Origin: Entrophospora sp. SA101
Taxonomy: Eukaryota; Glomeromycota; Glomeromycetes; Entrophosporales; Entrophosporaceae
DNA: 64,000 bases
Direction of reading: 5' to 3'
Assembly: GCA_958430865.1 (NCBI GenBank)
Contig: CAUDNR010003057.1
Location: 1 to 64,000, forward strand
Both the position numbers and the translations under genes were made by a program. This document shows, piece by piece, positions 48,456 through 60,548 of this stretch (the stretch's first letter is position 1; each line of letters starts with the position of its first letter). A model generated the notes under the pieces. The model was given only the letters and a program-made list of their open reading frames with translations. It made no database searches and was not told the DNA's origin.

Positions 48456-49936
48456 TTAAATTGGTTGTTGTTTTAACAAATATTCTATTAAAAACAAAAT
48501 CATGTTAAATTATTAAAAAATTTATATAAAATATATTATTGAAAAAATTTACCTTCGCATAAATTTTCAACACAATCAGAGCATTCAGAATTTGGCTTTT
48601 TGCAACCACACCCACATAAAGGAACTCCATCTTCATCTATTATTACTGTATGTTTAGGTTTTGAAATAATATGAGCTGTACTACAACATGACTTGGGTAT
48701 TGATAGATTAGGTTGTACTTGAGAATTCGCATCAACTCTTAATGTATGTGAATTACATCCTTCACATTTACATCCACTGCCACATCTACAGATTGACTTT
48801 GAGCTAGAACCACAGCAATTTCCATTTTTATTAGCCGAAGGACAACTTTTAAATGAACTATAAATCATATTAACCAACTCGTCAGATGTGCCACGACATA
48901 ATTCAGCTCCTAAAACGCCACTTAAGTCTCCTGATTTTTCATCATACTCTTCCATTTTGTTAGAATATTTTTGATTTGCGTTTTGAGCAAGCGAATCACC
49001 TTCTATTGCATTGACTTGTAAGTTTTGTTTGGGAATGTTATAATATGAAGAAGTAGATTCCATTGATTCTGATTTAATTGTCAAGTTACTGCTATGGTGG
49101 TTATTAATATTCCATGAAAAAGAAGAAGTATTTGCAAGTGAATTGTCATCTTTATAATCAACATTGTTATTAACGCTGTGATTTCTTTGATTTGAATTTT
49201 CTGCTGGTGAGATGGATTCTTCATCACCTTCATCATCATCTTCTTCTTCTTCTTCAAGTACTCTACAGCAAATACACCTGTCACCACTTAAACAATTGCA
49301 CGGATTTAATAATGAATGTACTATAAAAGAAAAAAAATTTATTCAATAAAAAAATTATATATTTTTTTTAATAAATTTATCTAGTCGATCTAGCCTAGCT
49401 CCGTTAAACAATTATTGATTTCACCTTTTAATTTATCACTATCACTCAAATTTTCAAAATTTATAGATGATTCTTCTAATTTTATCTTATTTAATAAATC
49501 AAAAGAATCATTACTAGAACTTTTTATGGATAAATCTGACTTGGATTGTGATGAGTAAAGAGTTAATGAATTATCAACTGTCATAACTAACAATATATGA
49601 ATATGCATACGTGAAAAATAAACTTAAACTAACCTTTCTTTGCTCTTTCAACACAATTACATTTTATATGAACTCTTTGAGTTTTACGAAGCTCACGACA
49701 ATGAGTGCATTGAGTAATAGGACGACCTTTTCCTTTGATTTTAAGTAGAACTCTATCTTTATGTTGACATGATGTTGATCTATGTCCTTTTATGCATGTT
49801 GCGCTTTTAAGAAATAAAGTAATAGTAAAAAAAAAAACATTTAGATTAATATTACATATACTCTTCTATAAAAACTGTTTGCTATATTAATAAACAATAC
49901 ATACCACGCATATTTTACACCATCAATAAAAACCAT
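48456..49936 (-). CDS. copper-fist transcription factor (left copy), five exons
   Basis: A nuclear regulator of copper or iron homeostasis genes, of the Ace1/Mac1/Cuf1 family. Exons 49905-49936, 49634-49803, 49425-49586, 48553-49320 and 48456-48484 join in frame to 386 residues. The copper fist is complete: MVFIDGVKYACATCIKGH with ligands C11, C14, C23 and H25, then KGRPITQC and HCRELRKTQR. Downstream are Cys-rich clusters NPCNCLSGDRCICC, CRCGSGCKCEGC and LCGCGCKK, where copper or iron could be sensed. The middle is Ser/Asn-rich. The last exon, short and in frame after GEG, gives EYLLKQQPI. It is divergent from the WDR25-like gene. Confidence 0.9.
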
Positions 49937-49992
49937 TATTTTTTTTTATTTTTGTTTTTTTTTGCACCAAGTGAAGCCTGACCATTTTATGT

Positions 49993-50023
49993 TGATCATA
50001 CCATTCTTGGAATGGTTTGATCA
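49993..50023. promoter_or_regulatory. near-perfect palindrome upstream of the copper-fist gene
   Basis: TGATCATACCATTC and GAATGGTTTGATCA form a 14-bp inverted repeat with one mismatch around a 3-bp centre, 57 bp upstream of the copper-fist ATG. It could be a regulator-binding site or a hairpin in the leader. No known motif is claimed. Mirrored at 56873-56903. Confidence 0.4.
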
Positions 50024-50218
50024 TGATGTCACAGTTGTAGGATCAATCTTTTATCCATACAGATAATAATAACTAGAATACAAATATAATGTCTAATTTT
50101 CTTTAACAGACAATACATCAATATATTTTTTTTTATAATATGCACTTGTTGAATTTATTTATGTGATGACAAGATTTATCATAAGAGTGGATATTAATAA
50201 ATGTTATAAATTTTAAAG

Positions 50219-50448
50219 TTAATTCGTGGTCTGCCAAGAAATTTCATATAACCAATAATAGAATCCAAAACTTAACTTTTCTAATATAAAATTCCTTAAA
50301 AATTATTATATTTTTATATTTTTATAATCACTATTGTATAATAAGTATATATAATAATTATTTTATTTTAGTATATAGGTTTTTGGACCAAGGTTATGAA
50401 TTTTTTATTCCGGGCTTTTCTATCGTTGATCGGCGGACTACGAATTAA
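50219..50448. mobile_element. small inverted-repeat element with TTAA ends
   Basis: TTAATTCGTGGTCTGCC at the left and GGCGGACTACGAATTAA at the right are inverted repeats (two mismatches). TTAA on both sides would be the target duplication of a piggyBac-class element. It is 230 bp, non-coding, and lies in the shared divergent promoter of the copper-fist and WDR25-like genes. A related end lies near 13550. Mirrored at 56448-56677. Confidence 0.6.
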
Positions 50449-50547
50449 TAATTACCGTCTGGGTCCTTCCTCCATTATTATTGTGTAACAAGAAATAGAC
50501 TGTTGACTTCTAATCGCAGACAAAGTAAATAGTAATAGTTTAAGAAA

Positions 50548-52504
50548 ATGGATGAATTATATAATACATATAAAAGTGACAGTGATAGTGAAAAAGAAGT
50601 TGTTCTTGATTTTGAATTTTCAAATTTAGAGAAAAAATTAAAATTCAATGCGTCTGAAACTTTATCATTTCCTACCAATGCTATAACAAATCAACCAAGA
50701 AAAAGAAAATTAGAAAATCTTTATGGTCCAATTTATGATAATGTTGATAATAGTGGTAATTCTTCAAATAATAACAATGAATCAATTTTTCAAAAAAACA
50801 TCAAGAAACAAGAACCAGTTGTAACTTTTTCTAAAAATGTAAGAAAATATGTTTCTAAAAAAAACATAACACGACAACAACAAGAAGAAGATAACAGCAA
50901 CAACAACAGCAGCAATAATAACAGGCTTAATCAAGATCAATCACTGAAACAAGGCATCTATTATTAGAAAGCTTAATAATTTCATATATTTGTGTATCAC
51001 AATTAAACCATTTTTTTTTTTTTAGAAAATAATGTAAAACAACCTTATTTGTTGCTTGATCTTCCTCATAAAATTGAAAAGCGATTGCAAAAACCACAAA
51101 AACCTGATAAAGAATTATTAATGAAACAATTTAGTATAATCCCAAAACGAAAAATTAATACTTTTTCAACAAAAAATGATGATTATCATTTAACTTCAAT
51201 ATTATGGTGTGGCTCTTTTGGTATAATAATTATTTTTTGTATTTAATAGTATTATCACTTATTAAAAATTGCATATTTATTTATTTTATATTTTATAGGA
51301 CAAGTATTGGCATCTGCATCAATGAATGGATCAATAAAAATTTGGGATGTTTTTAGATCAAAAAAATGTGTTCAAACAATTCAACATAATGGTGTATATA
51401 ATAAATATTTATTTTATTTAAGTATTATGAACATTTGATTTCAATATAATTTTTTCTAATGTTTTAAAAATATTTGTATGATAGGGGCAGTTAAGGATGT
51501 GCAATGGGACTTCAATCATAATAATATTCTTTCAGGTGGATTTGATAATATAGTAAAGTTGAGTGATATTGAAGCAGGAAAAACAATTCAAGTAATTGTT
51601 ATTAATACTACTAACACTAAGACTATTATTATTATTAATTAACCTTCCAATTCTTTCTAATAAATTCTTAATAAATTTCTCTATTATTAGTCATTTTTAC
51701 ATCAAGAAATTATAACTAGTCTTCGTTTTCATCCTACCCAAACTAATATTTTTGTTTCAGGAATGATGAAAGATGGAATAAAATCATGGGACATACGATC
51801 CAATAAGATTATAAAAGAAACTAAAAAATTCTGGGGAGGTGTTAATGATCTTGAGTTTTTTCCTGATGGCAATAAATTACTTACATGTTCAGATTATGTA
51901 GTTAAAAATGCGGCTGATAAGAATATAATTGTATGGGATTTTGATTCAGTAGGTTATATTATGATTTTATATTTTATTTTGTTTTTCTTCATGGAATAAT
52001 AATATAAATTTATATAAGATGACTAGTATTTCAAATCAAATTTATCAAGAAGCCTTTTCTTGTACAGCATTAAGAATCCATCCTTTACAAAATCATTTTG
52101 TTGCTCAATCCAATGGAAATTATATTGCAATTTTTGGTATTGAAAAACCTTGGAAATTAGAAAAAAGAAAGGTAGTTAAATTTTTTAAAATTAACATATT
52201 CTTATTATTATCTTCATTCACTAATTAATAATTAAAAAAAATCTGTAAGAGGTTTGAATCTCATCATGTAAATGGATATCCAATACGATGCAATTTTTCA
52301 CTAGAATCAAATAAAGGAGGTCAATTTTTAGCATCAGGAGATGCTGATGGTAGAATAATATTTTATGATTGGTTTACAACACATCCAATCAAGATTATTG
52401 AAAATGCACATCGGGAAGTATGTACAGATATTTGTTGGCATCCAGTACTAACTAATACTTTTGCAAGTTGTGGTTGGGATGGTACAATTTCATTGTGGGA
52501 ATAG
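50548..52504 (+). CDS. WDR25-like WD40 protein (left copy), seven exons
   Basis: A WD40 propeller protein related to WDR25 and the splicing factor Prp17/Cdc40. Exons 50548-50953, 51026-51220, 51299-51391, 51485-51591, 51691-51948, 52019-52171 and 52250-52504 join in frame to 488 residues. The N-terminal third is charged and Asn-rich (starts MDELYNTYKSDSDSEKEVVL). WD repeats include GSIKIWDVF, GGFDNIVKLSD, GIKSWD, NIIVWDF, ADGRIIFYDW and the last WDGTISLWE. SNQIYQEAF fits the WDR25 pattern. The first intron uses a GC donor (CAAG|GCATCT), the only way to keep the frame. A role in mRNA splicing is plausible by family only. Confidence 0.85.
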
Positions 52505-53099
52505 CTAGATATATACATAGTTTGAGATGATGTTAAAATGGAACTGTAGGCATAATTAAAAAAGGAAGGACAATGTGTCATTTATTGCATGTATGGTAGA
52601 TTATTGCTAATATATAGTAGCAGGTGTATGTTTTATTTATGTAAAGAATTTGTAATAATAATACTATTGAATTTAATGCAGGCCAGATTGGCTAAATTCT
52701 AGGGAAATTTTTGTCTTTAAAACTTTGGTATTGTTTAAAGTAAAGAACCTAACTTTTTTCTTGGTTTATTTTTTATTTTTGTACTTTTTATTAAATGAAA
52801 GTCCAAAAGTAAAGCAACCAATAGAACATTTTTCCAAAAATTTCCTAATTTTTTTTTTTGGCTAAAATTATAAAATTATTCATGCAGATTAATTTTCACC
52901 AGCACTACAAATAAATTTTAATACACACTTTATCCTATCATTTCTTTTATTTCCAATCTATCTTATTATATAGCACTCTGATACCTCTATTTTGTTATTT
53001 TGCAATATCTTTTAATTTTCTTCTCAAATTATTAACAATATGCCACCTTGCTGCTAATAAAATGATCAACAAACACCATTATTGGGATTGGGGGTTTTT
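52505..53099. other. 3' flank of the WDR25-like gene
   Basis: AT-rich non-coding sequence. Mirrored at 53797-54391. Confidence 0.5.
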
Positions 53100-53407
53100 T
53101 TTTTTTGGTAAACAATTTATTTTTTAACAATGACATGTTGTTGTTTGGTACCTGCCTGAAGACGTGTTAATAACTGACCAGAAGTACTTTTTTTTAATTT
53201 GCATTGATATATCTTTTATTTATACAAGTATTTTAATTGAAATCGAAACGTGGAGCAAATCTTTTCTAGGTAATTATAAGATCCTCATCAAGATGGTGAA
53301 TAATTGGTATTTGCTTTTCGTAATCAGTAATAATATCAATATTATTATAAATATATATTTACATGTCAAGGCAGCACACTGTTGAAAAGAAACATTTTGA
53401 GTATATG
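53100..53407 (-). repeat. dispersed repeat R1, copy c
   Basis: An inverted R1 copy next to the axis of the large duplication. It differs from the mirrored copy d at six positions (53244, 53251, 53258, 53298, 53336, 53380), all transitions, while no difference was found further out. The ORF 53164-53385 is part of the repeat and not a gene. Confidence 0.8.
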
Positions 53408-53501
53408 GTGCAAGTCACCTAGTCCCGCAACTTGCTGCGCCTCGTGGCCAATTTTGGGAAAAATCATCAAAACTCAGAAATTGTAAGTTATGCTCAAAAA
53501 T
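53408..53501. other. unpaired spacer at the axis
   Basis: Sequence including CTAGTCCCGCAACTTGCTGC, not mirrored on the other side. It looks like the edge of another repeat. It ends at the N gap. Confidence 0.5.
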
Positions 53502-53511
53502 NNNNNNNNNN
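53502..53511. other. assembly gap (10 N) at the axis of the inverted duplication
   Basis: Ten N characters directly before R1 copy d. Its location at the mirror axis is the main reason to suspect a scaffolding join. Confidence 0.98.
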
Positions 53512-53796
53512 CAACGGTGTGCTGCCTTGACATGTAAATATATATTTATAATAATATTAATATTATTACTGATTACGAAAAGCAAATACCAATTATTTAC
53601 CATCTTGATGAGGATCTTATAATTACCTAGAAAAGATCTGCTCCGCGTTTTGATTTCAATTAAAATACTTGTATAAATAAAAGATATATCAATGCAAATT
53701 AAAAAAAAGTACTTCTGGTCAGTTATTAACACGTCTTCAGGCAGGTACCAAACAACAACATGTCATTGTTAAAAAATAAATTGTTTACCAAAAAAA
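53512..53796 (+). repeat. dispersed repeat R1, copy d
   Basis: At three positions where c and d differ and copy a can be compared (the ggtaaa, attaat and accgttg sites) it agrees with copy a. It ends with AAAAATAAATTGTTTACC and a poly-A run, as copy b does. Confidence 0.8.
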
Positions 53797-54391
53797 AAAA
53801 ACCCCCAATCCCAATAATGGTGTTTGTTGATCATTTTATTAGCAGCAAGGTGGCATATTGTTAATAATTTGAGAAGAAAATTAAAAGATATTGCAAAATA
53901 ACAAAATAGAGGTATCAGAGTGCTATATAATAAGATAGATTGGAAATAAAAGAAATGATAGGATAAAGTGTGTATTAAAATTTATTTGTAGTGCTGGTGA
54001 AAATTAATCTGCATGAATAATTTTATAATTTTAGCCAAAAAAAAAAATTAGGAAATTTTTGGAAAAATGTTCTATTGGTTGCTTTACTTTTGGACTTTCA
54101 TTTAATAAAAAGTACAAAAATAAAAAATAAACCAAGAAAAAAGTTAGGTTCTTTACTTTAAACAATACCAAAGTTTTAAAGACAAAAATTTCCCTAGAAT
54201 TTAGCCAATCTGGCCTGCATTAAATTCAATAGTATTATTATTACAAATTCTTTACATAAATAAAACATACACCTGCTACTATATATTAGCAATAATCTAC
54301 CATACATGCAATAAATGACACATTGTCCTTCCTTTTTTAATTATGCCTACAGTTCCATTTTAACATCATCTCAAACTATGTATATATCTAG

Positions 54392-56348
54392 CTATTCCCA
54401 CAATGAAATTGTACCATCCCAACCACAACTTGCAAAAGTATTAGTTAGTACTGGATGCCAACAAATATCTGTACATACTTCCCGATGTGCATTTTCAATA
54501 ATCTTGATTGGATGTGTTGTAAACCAATCATAAAATATTATTCTACCATCAGCATCTCCTGATGCTAAAAATTGACCTCCTTTATTTGATTCTAGTGAAA
54601 AATTGCATCGTATTGGATATCCATTTACATGATGAGATTCAAACCTCTTACAGATTTTTTTTAATTATTAATTAGTGAATGAAGATAATAATAAGAATAT
54701 GTTAATTTTAAAAAATTTAACTACCTTTCTTTTTTCTAATTTCCAAGGTTTTTCAATACCAAAAATTGCAATATAATTTCCATTGGATTGAGCAACAAAA
54801 TGATTTTGTAAAGGATGGATTCTTAATGCTGTACAAGAAAAGGCTTCTTGATAAATTTGATTTGAAATACTAGTCATCTTATATAAATTTATATTATTAT
54901 TCCATGAAGAAAAACAAAATAAAATATAAAATCATAATATAACCTACTGAATCAAAATCCCATACAATTATATTCTTATCAGCCGCATTTTTAACTACAT
55001 AATCTGAACATGTAAGTAATTTATTGCCATCAGGAAAAAACTCAAGATCATTAACACCTCCCCAGAATTTTTTAGTTTCTTTTATAATCTTATTGGATCG
55101 TATGTCCCATGATTTTATTCCATCTTTCATCATTCCTGAAACAAAAATATTAGTTTGGGTAGGATGAAAACGAAGACTAGTTATAATTTCTTGATGTAAA
55201 AATGACTAATAATAGAGAAATTTATTAAGAATTTATTAGAAAGAATTGGAAGGTTAATTAATAATAATAATAGTCTTAGTGTTAGTAGTATTAATAACAA
55301 TTACTTGAATTGTTTTTCCTGCTTCAATATCACTCAACTTTACTATATTATCAAATCCACCTGAAAGAATATTATTATGATTGAAGTCCCATTGCACATC
55401 CTTAACTGCCCCTATCATACAAATATTTTTAAAACATTAGAAAAAATTATATTGAAATCAAATGTTCATAATACTTAAATAAAATAAATATTTATTATAT
55501 ACACCATTATGTTGAATTGTTTGAACACATTTTTTTGATCTAAAAACATCCCAAATTTTTATTGATCCATTCATTGATGCAGATGCCAATACTTGTCCTA
55601 TAAAATATAAAATAAATAAATATGCAATTTTTAATAAGTGATAATACTATTAAATACAAAAAATAATTATTATACCAAAAGAGCCACACCATAATATTGA
55701 AGTTAAATGATAATCATCATTTTTTGTTGAAAAAGTATTAATTTTTCGTTTTGGGATTATACTAAATTGTTTCATTAATAATTCTTTATCAGGTTTTTGT
55801 GGTTTTTGCAATCGCTTTTCAATTTTATGAGGAAGATCAAGCAACAAATAAGGTTGTTTTACATTATTTTCTAAAAAAAAAAAAATGGTTTAATTGTGAT
55901 ACACAAATATATGAAATTATTAAGCTTTCTAATAATAGATGCCTTGTTTCAGTGATTGATCTTGATTAAGCCTGTTATTATTGCTGCTGTTGTTGTTGCT
56001 GTTATCTTCTTCTTGTTGTTGTCGTGTTATGTTTTTTTTAGAAACATATTTTCTTACATTTTTAGAAAAAGTTACAACTGGTTCTTGTTTCTTGATGTTT
56101 TTTTGAAAAATTGATTCATTGTTATTATTTGAAGAATTACCACTATTATCAACATTATCATAAATTGGACCATAAAGATTTTCTAATTTTCTTTTTCTTG
56201 GTTGATTTGTTATAGCATTGGTAGGAAATGATAAAGTTTCAGACGCATTGAATTTTAATTTTTTCTCTAAATTTGAAAATTCAAAATCAAGAACAACTTC
56301 TTTTTCACTATCACTGTCACTTTTATATGTATTATATAATTCATCCAT
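54392..56348 (-). CDS. WDR25-like WD40 protein (right copy), seven exons
   Basis: A mirror copy of the gene at 50548-52504. Exons 55943-56348, 55676-55870, 55505-55597, 55305-55411, 54948-55205, 54725-54877 and 54392-54646. The encoded pieces are identical to the left copy, with the same GC donor at 55942. There is no sign of independent decay. Confidence 0.85.
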
Positions 56349-56447
56349 TTTCTTAAACTATTACTATTTACTTTGTCTGCGATTAGAAGTCAACAGTCTA
56401 TTTCTTGTTACACAATAATAATGGAGGAAGGACCCAGACGGTAATTA

Positions 56448-56677
56448 TTAATTCGTAGTCCGCCGATCAACGATAGAAAAGCCCGGAATAAAAAATTCAT
56501 AACCTTGGTCCAAAAACCTATATACTAAAATAAAATAATTATTATATATACTTATTATACAATAGTGATTATAAAAATATAAAAATATAATAATTTTTAA
56601 GGAATTTTATATTAGAAAAGTTAAGTTTTGGATTCTATTATTGGTTATATGAAATTTCTTGGCAGACCACGAATTAA
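56448..56677. mobile_element. TTAA inverted-repeat element (right copy)
   Basis: Mirror of 50219-50448, present in both arms, so the insertion predates the duplication (if real). Confidence 0.6.
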
Positions 56678-56872
56678 CTTTAAAATTTATAACATTTATT
56701 AATATCCACTCTTATGATAAATCTTGTCATCACATAAATAAATTCAACAAGTGCATATTATAAAAAAAAATATATTGATGTATTGTCTGTTAAAGAAAAT
56801 TAGACATTATATTTGTATTCTAGTTATTATTATCTGTATGGATAAAAGATTGATCCTACAACTGTGACATCA

Positions 56873-56903
56873 TGATCAAACCATTCCAAGAATGGTATGA
56901 TCA
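56873..56903. promoter_or_regulatory. near-perfect palindrome upstream of the copper-fist gene (right copy)
   Basis: Mirror of 49993-50023, in the same position relative to its gene. Confidence 0.4.
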
Positions 56904-56959
56904 ACATAAAATGGTCAGGCTTCACTTGGTGCAAAAAAAAACAAAAATAAAAAAAAATA

Positions 56960-58440
56960 ATGGTTTTTATTGATGGTGTAAAATATGCGTGGTATGTATT
57001 GTTTATTAATATAGCAAACAGTTTTTATAGAAGAGTATATGTAATATTAATCTAAATGTTTTTTTTTTTACTATTACTTTATTTCTTAAAAGCGCAACAT
57101 GCATAAAAGGACATAGATCAACATCATGTCAACATAAAGATAGAGTTCTACTTAAAATCAAAGGAAAAGGTCGTCCTATTACTCAATGCACTCATTGTCG
57201 TGAGCTTCGTAAAACTCAAAGAGTTCATATAAAATGTAATTGTGTTGAAAGAGCAAAGAAAGGTTAGTTTAAGTTTATTTTTCACGTATGCATATTCATA
57301 TATTGTTAGTTATGACAGTTGATAATTCATTAACTCTTTACTCATCACAATCCAAGTCAGATTTATCCATAAAAAGTTCTAGTAATGATTCTTTTGATTT
57401 ATTAAATAAGATAAAATTAGAAGAATCATCTATAAATTTTGAAAATTTGAGTGATAGTGATAAATTAAAAGGTGAAATCAATAATTGTTTAACGGAGCTA
57501 GGCTAGATCGACTAGATAAATTTATTAAAAAAAATATATAATTTTTTTATTGAATAAATTTTTTTTCTTTTATAGTACATTCATTATTAAATCCGTGCAA
57601 TTGTTTAAGTGGTGACAGGTGTATTTGCTGTAGAGTACTTGAAGAAGAAGAAGAAGATGATGATGAAGGTGATGAAGAATCCATCTCACCAGCAGAAAAT
57701 TCAAATCAAAGAAATCACAGCGTTAATAACAATGTTGATTATAAAGATGACAATTCACTTGCAAATACTTCTTCTTTTTCATGGAATATTAATAACCACC
57801 ATAGCAGTAACTTGACAATTAAATCAGAATCAATGGAATCTACTTCTTCATATTATAACATTCCCAAACAAAACTTACAAGTCAATGCAATAGAAGGTGA
57901 TTCGCTTGCTCAAAACGCAAATCAAAAATATTCTAACAAAATGGAAGAGTATGATGAAAAATCAGGAGACTTAAGTGGCGTTTTAGGAGCTGAATTATGT
58001 CGTGGCACATCTGACGAGTTGGTTAATATGATTTATAGTTCATTTAAAAGTTGTCCTTCGGCTAATAAAAATGGAAATTGCTGTGGTTCTAGCTCAAAGT
58101 CAATCTGTAGATGTGGCAGTGGATGTAAATGTGAAGGATGTAATTCACATACATTAAGAGTTGATGCGAATTCTCAAGTACAACCTAATCTATCAATACC
58201 CAAGTCATGTTGTAGTACAGCTCATATTATTTCAAAACCTAAACATACAGTAATAATAGATGAAGATGGAGTTCCTTTATGTGGGTGTGGTTGCAAAAAG
58301 CCAAATTCTGAATGCTCTGATTGTGTTGAAAATTTATGCGAAGGTAAATTTTTTCAATAATATATTTTATATAAATTTTTTAATAATTTAACATGATTTT
58401 GTTTTTAATAGAATATTTGTTAAAACAACAACCAATTTAA
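56960..58440 (+). CDS. copper-fist transcription factor (right copy), five exons
   Basis: A mirror copy of 48456-49936. Exons 56960-56991, 57093-57262, 57310-57471, 57576-58343 and 58412-58440 give the same 386 residues. All splice sites and Cys clusters are kept. If the duplication is real, the dose of this metal regulator is doubled. Confidence 0.9.
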
Positions 58441-59149
58441 AATATATCTATGTTATTACGTATATTCCATTCCAACATATATTATAGTTATTTTTATTTT
58501 TATTTTTTAATTAAAGGAAAATTATTAATCTACTAAATAATTGTTATGTTATCGTTTCCATTATGATTTATTATCAATGATTATATAACATTAGTGGAAT
58601 TAGTAATAAAGTGAACAAAAATTTCAAAATTTCAAGATTAAACAATCAGTGATATTTTGTTCCTTGTTCTATAATAACATTCTCCCTCCATCTTATTTTT
58701 TATACATTTGCGAGGGAAAATAGGCAAAGATTATCACTAATAAATTCATTGAACTTGCTATTTAAATATTCACTGGACATAATAAAAAGTGCTGATTATT
58801 TCAATTTCTAAAACTCAACAAATAAATAATAAGCTGGACATCTTACAAACGTTAAAGTATGATAATCAGAATGGGAAGTAATTAGCAGAAGCACAAGCAA
58901 GAATAAACTAATTAGAACGATTATCAAGTCATACTCAAAACAAAATCCATGGTCAGGATTATTTATTTTAAACTTTGAGAAAAAAGAAATCCTGAGAAAT
59001 AATTGAAAGATAATTATAACTTATTGACTTATTATAAAGAAAGCAAATCCAATATCCCATTATTTTGCTGGACGATTTAGAAAAAGAAAAGAATAAAACA
59101 AATTCAAGCAGGTTTAATTAAGCTTTTTAAGAAAGTTGAGGATTGGAGA

Positions 59150-60212
59150 AAATTTTACCAACTCTTACTTTATGAAGAAATAGGCTTAGCACATATCACA
59201 TTTTTGTTGCTGTGAATTAAAAGATGCAGTGATTTAAAAGAGTTGAAAGGCTATATATATACTTCAGGAGAAAAAACGCAAATCCTGCAACCAAAAGAAA
59301 TAGTATGCAAAAAATTTATAATTTTAAAAAATTTGAAATCGACAGTTAATGTTTTAGATTCAAGAAAAATGGATGCCATAAAATTATTGAAGAACGCAAT
59401 GAAATAAATGCATATGGATTTAATAATGAGGGTAATTTTCATCCTTTGGGTATTTGTGAAAATGACCATATGGTTGAATTGGACCCAGGTTGAAAGAATT
59501 TATTTACAGCAGTGAATGGAGAAGATAAGAAGAATATGATTTATTGCTCAACAAAGGAACGGTATTCTCAAGCTGGATTCATAAGAGCAAGGAAAAAAGT
59601 GAGAAGTATAGATTAAGCATAATAACAGTGTGGAAATTATTTTACATAGTAGGTACTTAGCTCGTGTAACAATTCTCTAAACAGATATTCCAGCATCACC
59701 ATGTGAAGCCAACACCTTGTGCCGTGGAATTCAAAAAGAGCATGCATATGTTGGAGAATATATTAAAGATATTGTTATAGGTAGCATGTGATGGAAATCA
59801 TATATCAATCGTCAGAAAATATTATATGTGAAAGGATAATGAAGAAAAATAACAGGACAATGGTGGCATCCGGAGATGGGCGATTTTCTAATAATTCTAG
59901 AGGTCATGCGTCGAGACCAGTAAAAATGATTGTATCAAGAATTGAAGAAGAGGTGTAGAGCGAGGATGATCGATGAATTTTGGACAAGTAAGATTTGTTC
60001 TTTGTGTGATTGGTGGTTTGATTAACGTCAGAAATCCTGGTCATTCCGAGTATGTAAGGATATATGTCTGGTTTGCTATTAGAAACTTTATATTGATATT
60101 TTCTGATTTCTTATAGTATGCACATAGACTCACTGGAATCGTGACGTAAACGCCGCTCGAATATAAGAAATATTTTCTTGTCCATAAACTCTACTGGTGG
60201 ACGGGTGCCAAT
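59150..60212 (+). pseudogene. TnpB/Fanzor-like RuvC nuclease relic (right copy)
   Basis: A mirror of 46684-47746, easier to read here. RuvC-I Asp codon is at 59482-59484. The zinc-site Cys codons start at 59996, 60005, 60065 and 60074. NRDVNAA lies at 60137-60157. The first block is in one frame and the zinc site plus RuvC-III in another, with the shift near 59952-59957. Identical to the left copy. Confidence 0.62.
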
Positions 60213-60548
60213 ACCATTTAGAAGAGAAATTTGGGTTCAATGAATAACCTCCCTTTAGTTTATCCATGCCATTGGGGGATGCGAGTTTTTGCAGTAGTTA
60301 TATTCGTTAACAACAATGTGATTGTATTGATTTAATATATACAAAATTTTTTATATAAAATTAATTTTTTTATAATATACAAATATTATTAATATAACAG
60401 CTTACAATATTTAAAAATAAACAAACACTAAATATATATTATATGCAAAACATTTAATGTGACGATGAATTTTTAATTAAAATATGATGCATGTATGTGA
60501 TTTGGTAAAAGAGTAATGAGTAGTGAATAATAAATAATAGAAAAAGGA

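Noticed and set aside
53164..53385. 73-codon ORF beginning LITDQKYFF, also present as 53415-53732
   Set aside because: It lies wholly inside the dispersed repeat R1; the right version even runs through the N gap.
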